A DNA stretch of 6,172 bases from an uncultured Bacteroidales bacterium (GTDB lineage: Bacteria > Bacteroidota > Bacteroidia > Bacteroidales > UBA932): the NCBI GenBank assembly GCA_905236955.1, contig CAJOQW010000057.1, positions 1 through 6,172 on the forward strand, written 5' to 3'. Position 1 is the first letter of the stretch; each line of letters starts with the position of its first letter. Shown piece by piece: positions 1 through 6,172 of this stretch. The translations under genes were made by a program, and so were the position numbers. The notes under the pieces were generated by a model. The model was not told where the DNA came from, searched no databases, and saw nothing but the letters and a program-made list of their open reading frames with translations.

Positions 1-1635
1 CGAGCTCAGATACCGCTTGCCGATGATGAACATGCTCGCCAGCACAAGCACCGAGATACCGGCCCCGGCAATGACGCGGCGGCCCTTGTCGCGGAAAGCC
101 CACCACAGCATCGCCCACGAAGCAATTATCAGCACGGCGGCTACGAGGGCGTCGGTGCGCAGCATGGCCCTCCTGTCGGCCTTGAGTGCATCTACCAGCA
201 CCTCGGGCTGTCCGGCGTCGGCCGAACCGGAGAACGACCCGGCTATGCCCGGGAACAGCGAGAGCAGCAGGCAGAATCCTGCCGTGAGGCCGAGGGCCCA
301 AAGGGAACCCTTCTTGAAAGTGCTCTCGGGAACTTCCCCGCGAATGATCTTGTCCAGGACAAGGAAACCCAGCAGGGGCAGCGTAATCTGAAGGACCACG
401 AGCGCCATCGACACCGTCCTGAACTTGCTGTACAGCGGCAGCACCGCCACGGCCAGCTTGGTGAAGGCCATGAAATGGTTGCCCACCGCCAGCAGGATGG
501 CGAAGACCGTGGCTGCCAGGAGCCACCACCGCTCCTTGTCCTTATAGCAGAACAGTCCCAGCAGGAACAGGAAGACGGTTATGGCGCCCATGTACATCGG
601 GCCCGCCGTGAACGGCTGCGGTCCCCAGTAAAGCGGCATGTTCCTGCTGAGCTCCTTGAGGTTCGGCTGCCCGGCCCTCTTGAGAAGCTTGTAGGTTTCG
701 GAATCAGGTCCGACGGCCCCGGCGGAGGAACCGCCGTTGTAATTGGGTATCATAAGGTTGGGAAGTTCCTCCCAGCCGTAGCTCCAGGCCGTGGCGTAGT
801 CGAGGTCTAGACCCTTCGTCTCCTTTTCGGCATCGGTGGAAGTCTTGCTCCCGCGCATGGAATACTGCGTATAATCCCAGGTCGGGATGAGCTTCGTGGC
901 GTTAGTGCCCAAACCTATAAGGCCCAGGCAGACCAGTAATGCCGAAGTGGCGAAGAACTTTCCTGCATTCTGCTTCTTTATCAGCTGCGAAACCAATATG
1001 GCAATGGCGTAGAAGACGATTATTATGGCCAGATAATAAGAAATCTGCGGATGGTTCGCCTTCACCTGGAAACTTACCGCCAGCGCAAAAAGCGCCGACC
1101 CCAGCAGGATCCTTGGCCATTTCTCCGCCCGGTAGGTATAGACTACCGCAGCCAGGGCCCAGGGCATCCAGGCTATGGCCACCATCTTCGAGTTGTGTCC
1201 CACCTGGATGATCTGGAAGTTGTACGAGCAGAAAGTGATGGCTATGGCGCCAGCGGCGGCGATGAGGGGATTCACCCCGAATGCCAGCAACAGCAGGAAC
1301 GCTCCCAGCAGGGAGATGAACAGATACGAGGCCGGCCTCTTGCCGGTGAACATCAGGTTGTAAAGCTTCTGGGTCCAGTCGCCGTCGGTGGGCGAGTCGA
1401 ACGAAACCGTCGGCATGCCGGAGAACATCGATCCGGTCCACGCCGTCTTGTCCTGGGGATTGGCCTTGTTCCATTGGGTTGTCTCCCTGGCCATGCCTAT
1501 GTAGCCGCTTATATCGCTCTGGTTCACGATTTTACCGCCCAAAACCTGCGGTACGAAGGCATAGGCAAGCACGAGGAAGAAAACCACGAAGCCAGCCCAG
1601 ACGGCAATCTTTTTAAAAATATTCTTGTCTGTCAT
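1..1635 (-). CDS. YfhO-family multi-pass membrane protein, probable GT-C glycosyltransferase (3' end beyond window)
   Basis: The frame is open from an ATG at 1635 to the left edge, giving 545 residues with no stop, so the C-terminus is missing. About a dozen or more hydrophobic segments are visible, near residues 11-30, 102-120, 122-139, 150-167, 175-190, 198-217, 227-243, 347-364, 370-385, 406-428, 443-463, 494-512 and 521-538. A long loop (31-100) follows the first helix and carries 'NQSDISGY' and 'GSMFSGMPT'. Later landmarks are 'GHNSKMVAIAWMP' (146-158), 'KANHPQISYY' (192-201), 'YWGPQPFTAGPMY' (336-348) and 'GKRYL' (539-543). From memory these match Bacteroidota YfhO proteins, usually about 800 or more residues. 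Known family role: the Bacillus member is implicated in adding sugars to lipoteichoic acid from a polyprenyl-phosphate donor; the substrate in Bacteroidota is not established. Inference: Asp41 in the first large loop is a candidate GT-C catalytic acid. The start overlaps the GT4 stop as ATGA. The family call is firm; the reaction is not. Confidence 0.87.
   Translation of the reverse strand, partial: MTDKNIFKKIAVWAGFVVFFLVLAYAFVPQVLGGKIVNQSDISGYIGMARETTQWNKANPQDKTAWTGSMFSGMPTVSFDSPTDGDWTQKLYNLMFTGKRPASYLFISLLGAFLLLLAFGVNPLIAAAGAIAITFCSYNFQIIQVGHNSKMVAIAWMPWALAAVVYTYRAEKWPRILLGSALFALAVSFQVKANHPQISYYLAIIIVFYAIAILVSQLIKKQNAGKFFATSALLVCLGLIGLGTNATKLIPTWDYTQYSMRGSKTSTDAEKETKGLDLDYATAWSYGWEELPNLMIPNYNGGSSAGAVGPDSETYKLLKRAGQPNLKELSRNMPLYWGPQPFTAGPMYMGAITVFLFLLGLFCYKDKERWWLLAATVFAILLAVGNHFMAFTKLAVAVLPLYSKFRTVSMALVVLQITLPLLGFLVLDKIIRGEVPESTFKKGSLWALGLTAGFCLLLSLFPGIAGSFSGSADAGQPEVLVDALKADRRAMLRTDALVAAVLIIASWAMLWWAFRDKGRRVIAGAGISVLVLASMFIIGKRYLSS
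1632..1635 (-). other. ATGA stop/start overlap, GT4 to YfhO gene
   Basis: On the minus strand the bases ATGA contain both the YfhO start (ATG, 1635-1633) and the GT4 stop (TGA, 1634-1632). An AAGGA run at 1642-1638 sits only two bases from the ATG, too close for a normal Shine-Dalgarno. Re-initiation by ribosomes finishing the GT4 gene is therefore the likely way the start is used (inference). Confidence 0.85.
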
Positions 1636-2939
1636 TTTCCTTTATTGTCAGCTGTCATTTCATCAAGGTAACCTGCCAGCTGCCTGGTGAGGGTGCGGCG
1701 GCTGAACCTTGATATATCCGATCCGTTGTCTTTAAGGTCGTCGTTCTTGAACGCTGTCCAGCAGAAATCCACCCAGGCGCCTATGTTCTTCCCGTCGTTC
1801 CAGTCGTAAACGACGCCGGACGAAGTTTCCCGGACCATCCTTGCCATTATGCTGTCCGCCTGGCCTATTCCGAGGATCGGCCTTCGGGAAGCCAGGTATT
1901 CGAATATTTTTCCGGGAATCGCGGAGGCGTATTCAGGCTCCTGCCTCAGGCATAGCAGCAGGAAGGAGGCTTTGCGCTGCTCCATGACCGCAACTTCATG
2001 CGGCTGGTAGCCCAGATAGTTGAGGTTTTCCTCCAGTCCGGCATTTTTGATGGATTCGAGTATTTCCTTGTCCGTCTTTCCTACAAGCCTGATCCTCAGG
2101 AATCTGCGGAATTCTTCGTCGGCCTTGCATTTTTCCGTGAGGACCGTCCACAGGGCCTTCGGGTTGCCGTCGGCGGCAAACAAGCCGGTCAGGGTGATAT
2201 TGAAGAATCCGTCGTCGTCAATGGCCCCTTTGTAATCTTCGGGATCGAAACCGTTCGTCATCAGTCGCACCTTGTTGGATGTCATCGCCTGGAAGTCCCT
2301 CTGTTCGTAAGGGGAAACGGAGACCGCTATGGTGGCGTTGTCGAGAACTTCCTTTTCGAGTGCATGCTGCTTCCTGTCAGCCCGTTCCGTCAGGCCAAGG
2401 TGTTTGTAGTAGAAGATTTTCGTCCAGGCATCCCTGAAATCGGCCAGCCACGGCAGTCCGGTTGCTTTGGACAGGCGGAGGCCGATAAGATGCATGGAAT
2501 GGGGTGGACCGGTGGTCACAATGGCGTCCACAGGGTGTTCCTTAAGGTATTTCTTGAGGAATTTCACGGAAGGCCGCACCCATAGGACCCTCGGGTCCGG
2601 TATGAAGAAATTGCCGCGGACAAAGAGGGACAGTTCCTGTTTCCAGGATTTCTTTCCACCGTGGATGGGGTTGACTTCACCGGAAGGGGCACCTCCCTTT
2701 CCCAGGAGTTTCCGATAGATCGCATAAGGTTCCGTGATGTGCCGCTTGACGATTTCCGCCTCGGGAGGAATCTCGGCCTCCAGGGTTTTATCCGTAGCCG
2801 TCAGCTCCGGATTCTCGGGGGTATAGATGACGGGCTGCCAGCCTTCAGTGGGGAGAAGCTTGGCGAACTTCACCCAGCGCTGTACCCCGGAACCTCCTGA
2901 GGGAGGCCAGTAATATGTTATGATCAGGACTCTTTTCAT
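1632..2939 (-). CDS. GT4-family glycosyltransferase (GT-B fold)
   Basis: A 435-residue protein without a signal peptide or clear membrane helix, so probably cytosolic or peripheral at the inner membrane. It would transfer a sugar from a nucleotide-sugar donor to a lipid- or glycan-linked acceptor; donor and acceptor cannot be read from the sequence. The N-terminal Rossmann half starts 'MKRVLIITYYWPPSGGSGVQRW', with a glycine-rich loop at 15-18 typical of GT4 enzymes. It continues with 'VTTGPPHSMHLIG' (141-153) and 'LADFRDAWT' (165-173). The C-terminal donor-binding half starts around 245 and carries 'IPGKIFEYLASRRPILGIG' (341-359), where Glu347 fits the second glutamate of the GT4 EX7E-like motif. 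The start is fixed by an ATGA overlap with the mutS stop, and its own stop overlaps the YfhO start the same way. Context suggests a role in envelope glycan or glycolipid synthesis. Hand-counted lines are near 55% GC, slightly below mutS and the YfhO gene. Confidence 0.9.
   Translation of the reverse strand: MKRVLIITYYWPPSGGSGVQRWVKFAKLLPTEGWQPVIYTPENPELTATDKTLEAEIPPEAEIVKRHITEPYAIYRKLLGKGGAPSGEVNPIHGGKKSWKQELSLFVRGNFFIPDPRVLWVRPSVKFLKKYLKEHPVDAIVTTGPPHSMHLIGLRLSKATGLPWLADFRDAWTKIFYYKHLGLTERADRKQHALEKEVLDNATIAVSVSPYEQRDFQAMTSNKVRLMTNGFDPEDYKGAIDDDGFFNITLTGLFAADGNPKALWTVLTEKCKADEEFRRFLRIRLVGKTDKEILESIKNAGLEENLNYLGYQPHEVAVMEQRKASFLLLCLRQEPEYASAIPGKIFEYLASRRPILGIGQADSIMARMVRETSSGVVYDWNDGKNIGAWVDFCWTAFKNDDLKDNGSDISRFSRRTLTRQLAGYLDEMTADNKGK
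2936..2939 (-). other. ATGA stop/start overlap, mutS to GT4 gene
   Basis: On the minus strand ATGA holds the GT4 start (ATG, 2939-2937) and the mutS stop (TGA, 2938-2936). The upstream mutS codons give no clear Shine-Dalgarno, which points to translational coupling. It strongly supports one transcript for the two genes. Confidence 0.85.
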
Positions 2940-5551
2940 AGGCCCAGTTCTTTCTTCATGCTCCGCAGCAGGTCGAAGGCCTGCAGGGGCGTCATGTTGT
3001 TGAGGTCGGCCCCTTCCAGCTGGGAGCGGATGGCTCCCAGGGTGGGGTCGTCGAGCTGGAACAGGCTGAGCTGCAGGCTACCGTCCTCATGCAGGTCGCC
3101 GCTCTCGGCAAGGGTGCGGGCGCTGTTCTCGCGCCTTTCGAGCTCGTGCAGGGTGGCCTCGGCCCTTTCCACTATCTCGGCCGGCATGCCCGCCATGCGG
3201 GCCACGTGGATGCCGAAGCTGTGCGACACGCCTCCCGGCTGGAGCTTGCGCAGGAAGATGACGTCCTTGCCCTCCTCCTTGATGGCAATATGGAAGTTCC
3301 TCACCCTGGGATATTTGTCCTCGAGGTCGTTGAGCTCGTGATAGTGGGTGGCGAAGAGGGTCTTGGCTCCCTTGCCGTACTTATGGATGTACTCCACCAG
3401 GGCCCGGGCTATGCTCATGCCGTCGTAGGTGGAGGTTCCGCGGCCGATTTCGTCGAGCAGCACCAGGCTCCTGGCTGACAGATTGTGCATTATCATGCTG
3501 GTTTCCAGCATCTCCACCATGAAGGTGCTCTCGCCGCGGGAGATGTTGTCGGTGGCTCCTACGCGGGTGAATATCTTGTCGAAATAGCCGAAGTGCGCTT
3601 CTTCGGCGGGCACGAACGATCCGGTCTGGGCCATCAGCACTATGAGGGCGGTCTGACGCAGCAGGGCCGATTTCCCCGACATGTTGGGGCCGGTTAGGAT
3701 CATGATCTGGGTGCTGGAAGAATCCAGATGCACGTCGTTGGGCACGTATTCCTCGCCCGGGGGCATGAGGGTCTCGATGACCGGATGCCGCCCCTGCCTT
3801 ATGTCCAGGATGGTGCCGCCGTCAATTACCGGACGGCAATAGCCACGGTCCAGCGCCTGCCTTGCAAATCCTTGCAGCACATCTACTTGTGCAATTATAC
3901 GGCAATTGGCCTGGATGTCCTTGATGCCCTTCTGCACATCTGCCACGAGCGCAGAGTAGATGTCGCTTTCCATCTGGTAGATGTCGCCTTCGGCGCCGAG
4001 TATCTTTTCTTCGTACTGCTTTAGTTCTTCGGTTATGTAGCGCTCGGCGCTGACGAGGGTCTGCTTCCTGTGCCACTCCGGGGGGACTTTGTCCCTGAAA
4101 GTGTTGCGCACCTCGATATAGTAGCCGAACACGTTGTTGTAGCCTATCTTCAGGCTGCCTATCCCCGTCCTTTCGGCCTCGCGCTGCTGAAGCTGCAGCA
4201 GATACTCCTTGCCTCCGGAGGAAATGTCGCGGAGGGCGTCGAGCTGTTTGTCCACGCCCCTGGCGATGACTTCGCCCTTGCCTATCTGCACGGCGGGATT
4301 CTCCGCGAGGGTTCCTTTTATCTTTTCCAGCAGGCGGCCGCAGTCCTTCATGCCGCGCACGAGCTTTCCCAGGGCGGCGGGGGTTCCCGGCGCCGAGCAC
4401 ATCTCCCTGATGGGCTCCATCTGCTCCAGCGAGCGCCCCAGCTGCAGCATCTCCCTGGGGAGTATCCTGCCGGTGGCCGCCCGGGAGATGATCCTTTCAA
4501 GGTCGCCGACGTTCTCTATCAGGCCCCGGATTTCCGCAAGGCCGTCCTCATTGCGGGTGAAGTGCTCCACCACGTCGTAGCGTTCGTCGAGGGCTCCCCT
4601 GTCCATGATGGGCATGGCGAGCCACTGTCTAAGGAGCCTGGCTCCCATGGGGGAGGAACTGCGGTCGATGACATCCACCAGCGACACCCCGTCCTTGCCT
4701 CCGCCCAGGCTCTGGAATATTTCCAGGTTGCGGAAGGTGAAGCGGTCCATCCACACGAACTTCCCCTCGTCTATGCGGGAGATGCTGCAGATGTTCCGCA
4801 GGCCGCTGTGTTCGGTCTGTTCAAGGTAGAAGACCAGGGCCCCGGCCGAGCAGAGGGCCAGGGGATAGTTCTCCACCCCGAAGCCCTTGAGGCTCCCGAC
4901 CCCCAGCTGCTTCTTGAGCTTCTCGGCGGCGGCGTCCTGCACGAAGGCCCACTCGTCGAGCGTGGTGACGTAGGCGCCGGGGAACTTGTCGCGCACGGCT
5001 TTCGCGTAGTCGCGGCGCACCACCAGTTCCTTGGGGGAGAAGGTCTCTACGAGGGTATGGATGTAATCGAGGCCGCCCTGCGCCACCTGGAAGGTTCCGG
5101 TGCTGACGTCGAGGAAGGCGGCGCCGCAGCCATCGTGGGCGTCGAAGGACAGCCCGCACAGATAGTTGTGCTCCTTTTGTTCGAGCATGCCTTCGCTGAA
5201 GGCGACGCCAGGCGTAAGTATCTCGGTGATACCGCGTTTCACCAGCTTGTTCTTTACCAGTTTAGGGTCTTCCAGCTGGTCGCAGACGGCCACTTTGTAT
5301 CCCGCCCTTACAAGCTTGGTCAGATATTGCTGTATGGCATGATACGGCACCCCGGCCATCTCCACCGAACCTTTCTCGCCGTTGGAACGGTGGGTGAGCA
5401 CCAGCCCCAGCACCTTGCTCGCAAGGACGGCGTCGTCGGAATATGTTTCATAGAAGTCCCCCACCCTGTAAAGCAGTATGGCCTCGGGGTGCAAAGCCTT
5501 GGTGGCGAAGTACTGCTTGAGCATAGGGGTGTCTTCCGGGGTTTTTGCCAT
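2936..5551 (-). CDS. mutS: DNA mismatch repair protein MutS
   Basis: A complete 871-residue MutS; E. coli MutS has 853. It recognises mismatches and small loops in newly made DNA and starts MutL-dependent repair in the cytoplasm. The mismatch-reading motif 'GDFYE' is at 31-35, with Phe33 and Glu35 matching the residues that stack on and contact the mismatch. The connector, core and clamp domains fill roughly 125-600, with 'GYYIEV' at 476-481. The C-terminal ABC ATPase shows Walker A 'GPNMSGKS' (621-628), signature region 'DNISRGESTFMVEM' (668-681), Walker B 'LVLLDEIGRGTSTYDG' (696-711, Asp700 and Glu701) and H-loop 'ATHYHEL' (734-740). A helix-turn-helix dimer region follows. 'QLSLF' at 827-831 fits a sliding-clamp-binding motif. 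No motif is broken. The start ATG at 5551 puts 'GDFYE' at the expected distance from the N-terminus. It is the first gene of a coupled operon with the GT4 and YfhO genes. Confidence 0.98.
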   Translation of the reverse strand: MAKTPEDTPMLKQYFATKALHPEAILLYRVGDFYETYSDDAVLASKVLGLVLTHRSNGEKGSVEMAGVPYHAIQQYLTKLVRAGYKVAVCDQLEDPKLVKNKLVKRGITEILTPGVAFSEGMLEQKEHNYLCGLSFDAHDGCGAAFLDVSTGTFQVAQGGLDYIHTLVETFSPKELVVRRDYAKAVRDKFPGAYVTTLDEWAFVQDAAAEKLKKQLGVGSLKGFGVENYPLALCSAGALVFYLEQTEHSGLRNICSISRIDEGKFVWMDRFTFRNLEIFQSLGGGKDGVSLVDVIDRSSSPMGARLLRQWLAMPIMDRGALDERYDVVEHFTRNEDGLAEIRGLIENVGDLERIISRAATGRILPREMLQLGRSLEQMEPIREMCSAPGTPAALGKLVRGMKDCGRLLEKIKGTLAENPAVQIGKGEVIARGVDKQLDALRDISSGGKEYLLQLQQREAERTGIGSLKIGYNNVFGYYIEVRNTFRDKVPPEWHRKQTLVSAERYITEELKQYEEKILGAEGDIYQMESDIYSALVADVQKGIKDIQANCRIIAQVDVLQGFARQALDRGYCRPVIDGGTILDIRQGRHPVIETLMPPGEEYVPNDVHLDSSSTQIMILTGPNMSGKSALLRQTALIVLMAQTGSFVPAEEAHFGYFDKIFTRVGATDNISRGESTFMVEMLETSMIMHNLSARSLVLLDEIGRGTSTYDGMSIARALVEYIHKYGKGAKTLFATHYHELNDLEDKYPRVRNFHIAIKEEGKDVIFLRKLQPGGVSHSFGIHVARMAGMPAEIVERAEATLHELERRENSARTLAESGDLHEDGSLQLSLFQLDDPTLGAIRSQLEGADLNNMTPLQAFDLLRSMKKELGL

Positions 5552-5557
5552 AACTTA

Positions 5558-5565
5558 CAAATATA
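5558..5565 (-). promoter_or_regulatory. Candidate Bacteroidota -7 promoter element for mutS
   Basis: The minus strand reads TATATTTG, an exact fit to the Bacteroidota -7 consensus TAnnTTTG. Its last base is six bases before the mutS ATG. A TTTTG at 5582-5578 could serve as a -33 element, but only 12 bases separate it from the -7 box, where about 19-21 is usual, so the -33 half is unsupported. If used, transcription would begin within a few bases of the ATG, giving a very short leader. The region is AT-rich and overlaps a terminator T-run, so a chance match is possible. Confidence 0.4.
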
Positions 5566-5614
5566 AAAATTTTCCCGCAAAAGGCCTTGCATGGAAGCCG
5601 GCCCTTGCGGGAAA
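5561..5614 (-). terminator. Intrinsic terminator of the spt / PLDc_N-like unit
   Basis: On the minus strand, TTTCCCGCAA (5614-5605) pairs perfectly with TTGCGGGAAA (5580-5571). An inner GGCC/GGCC pair (5603-5600 with 5586-5583) extends the stem. A one-against-two internal spot separates the two stems and allows one G-U pair and a bulged U. The loop is 13 bases. The stem is followed at once by ATTTTTATAT, a T-rich run, in the minus direction only; the plus-strand side has none. It begins 25 bases after the stop of the small membrane protein gene and ends just before mutS, so it separates the two transcription units. Confidence 0.8.
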
Positions 5615-5639
5615 GTCATTCAACTGGGTTGTCTGCCCC

Positions 5640-5822
5640 TTACTTGAACCACTCGGTGAGGTGATTCTTCGCGTAGAGGAAGTAGATGGCTAGGCCGATC
5701 CAGCTGAGGAGGAGGACAACCACGGAAGAGATTACCTTTGCTCCTACGGAGATGGGCTTCTTGCAGATGTCGAGGACTGCCAGTACGGACAGTACGAGAC
5801 CGATGATGTAAATGATGGACAT
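5640..5822 (-). CDS. Small two-helix membrane protein, PLDc_N-like
   Basis: A 60-residue protein with two hydrophobic segments, about 3-18 and 27-50, and a basic link and tail. It begins MSIIYIIGLVLSVLAVLDIC, and a WIGLAIYFLYAK stretch ends the second helix. An Asp (18) at the end of helix one, a short basic turn and an 'IGxxIYFLY' second helix fit the PLDc_N family. That family occurs fused to cardiolipin synthases and also as stand-alone small proteins of unknown function. There is no HKD catalytic motif, so it is not itself a phospholipase. The frame stays open upstream to 6116, but that extension lies over spt in another frame and is arginine/proline/histidine-rich, so ATG 5822 was chosen. 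It follows the spt stop by two bases (TAACCATG), suggesting cotranscription and perhaps a membrane-lipid connection. Family assignment is by pattern only. Confidence 0.75.
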   Translation of the reverse strand: MSIIYIIGLVLSVLAVLDICKKPISVGAKVISSVVVLLLSWIGLAIYFLYAKNHLTEWFK

Positions 5823-5824
5823 GG

Positions 5825-6172
5825 TTATTGGATGATATTGAGTTGTTTGAATATCCTGGTTACGATATCGATGCCTTCGTCGAGCTGCTCCATTGTGTGG
5901 GTGGCCATGAGGGCGAAGCGGATTATGACGCTGTCCTGGGGCACTGCCGGCGGGATGACCGGGGTGATGAACACTCCCTCGTCGAGGGCGAGCTTCACTG
6001 CGGTGAGGGCCTTCTCGGTGTCGCGCACGAACAGCGGGATGATGGGCGACTGGGTATGGCCTATGTCGAAGCCGCGGGCTTTGAACTCGGCGTGGGCATG
6101 ATGGGTGAGGTCCCACAGGTGCTCTATGCGTTCGGGTTCGGAGAGCATGATGTCTATGGCCTTGCTCACGGC
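5825..6172 (-). CDS. spt: Serine palmitoyltransferase-like alpha-oxoamine synthase, C-terminal part (5' end beyond window)
   Basis: The last 115 codons of a gene entering from the right edge; the frame is open to 6172 and ends in TAA at 5827-5825. It is the C-terminal domain of a fold-type I PLP enzyme of the alpha-oxoamine synthase group. The PLP-binding lysine lies outside the window. Motifs include 'SPIIPLFVRDTEKA', 'DEGVFITPVIPPAVPQD' and 'IIRFALMATHT'; the arginine in the last matches a conserved carboxylate-binding position in this group. From memory the stretch is close to Bacteroides serine palmitoyltransferase and ends the same way (FKQL). Serine palmitoyltransferase condenses L-serine with a long-chain acyl thioester to 3-ketosphinganine, the first step of sphingolipid synthesis in the cytoplasm. 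Glycine C-acetyltransferase (kbl) and BioF are the alternatives. A GTG at 6169 is an internal valine, not a credible start. Confidence 0.8.
   Translation of the reverse strand, partial: AVSKAIDIMLSEPERIEHLWDLTHHAHAEFKARGFDIGHTQSPIIPLFVRDTEKALTAVKLALDEGVFITPVIPPAVPQDSVIIRFALMATHTMEQLDEGIDIVTRIFKQLNIIQ

Noticed and set aside
902..1474. A 190-codon minus-strand frame inside the YfhO region
   Set aside because: It is an out-of-frame reading of the YfhO gene. The true frame runs open from 1635 to the window edge and shows family motifs and membrane helices; this one is Gly/His/Arg-rich without structure.
1998..2585. A 195-codon plus-strand frame antisense to the GT4 gene
   Set aside because: No recognisable domain, fully covered by a well-supported gene on the other strand, and no promoter or start signal seen.
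3894..3899. A minus-strand TATAAT inside mutS, a possible internal promoter for the GT4 gene
   Set aside because: The bases encode conserved mutS residues, the site is about 950 bases before the GT4 start, and Bacteroidota housekeeping promoters use TAnnTTTG, not TATAAT.
4070..5566. A 498-codon open frame on the plus strand, antisense to mutS
   Set aside because: It lies entirely opposite a mutS with all motifs intact. Its translation is rich in Gly, Ala, Val, His and Leu with no recognisable domain, as expected from the complement of a GC-biased coding frame.
5571..5614. The intergenic hairpin as an attachment site, riboswitch or small RNA
   Set aside because: A single stem followed directly by a T-run in the direction of transcription is explained by an intrinsic terminator. 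No flanking repeats, integrase or alternative pairing is visible.
5823..6116. N-terminal extension of the small membrane protein to an ATG at 6116
   Set aside because: The extension is the spt coding sequence in another frame, with Arg/Pro/His-rich translation. The two-helix protein starts cleanly at 5822, two bases after the spt stop.

Overview
The window looks like a stretch of a moderately GC-rich Bacteroidota chromosome, most likely Bacteroidales. Four things suggest this: a serine palmitoyltransferase-like enzyme whose C-terminus resembles the sphingolipid enzyme of Bacteroides; a YfhO-type membrane protein of the Bacteroidota kind; a GT4 enzyme with the 'YYWPPSGGSGVQRW' N-terminus common in that phylum; and a TAnnTTTG-type -7 box with no clear Shine-Dalgarno before mutS. 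The placement rests on remembered family features, not on a search. All five genes lie on the minus strand, so transcription runs from high to low coordinates.

Right-hand unit (6172 down to 5640). The window opens inside the last 115 codons of a serine palmitoyltransferase-like gene (spt). Two bases after its stop comes a 60-residue, two-helix membrane protein resembling the PLDc_N (phospholipase D/cardiolipin synthase N-terminal) family. An 88-bp gap follows. It holds a strong hairpin followed by a T-rich run, which is a good intrinsic terminator for this lipid-related unit. The T-run leads directly into a candidate promoter for the next gene.

Left-hand unit (5551 down to 1, continuing beyond the window). 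A complete mutS (871 residues, all key mismatch-recognition and ATPase motifs intact) is followed by a GT4 glycosyltransferase (435 residues) and then by a YfhO-family multi-pass membrane protein. Only the first 545 residues of the last gene are in the window. Both junctions are 4-base ATGA overlaps, so the three genes are probably one translationally coupled operon. It joins DNA mismatch repair to two genes that look like envelope glycan synthesis. The GT4 is predicted to act at the cytoplasmic face of the inner membrane. YfhO is predicted to be a GT-C-type transferase working on the outer side.

There is no RNA gene, CRISPR array, insertion sequence, long repeat or prophage remnant that I can support, and no gene-free stretch longer than 88 bp. 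I see no convincing undescribed system. The most unusual points are the coupling of mutS to envelope glycan genes, the terminator running into the mutS promoter with a possibly near-leaderless start, and the small PLDc_N-like protein directly behind spt.
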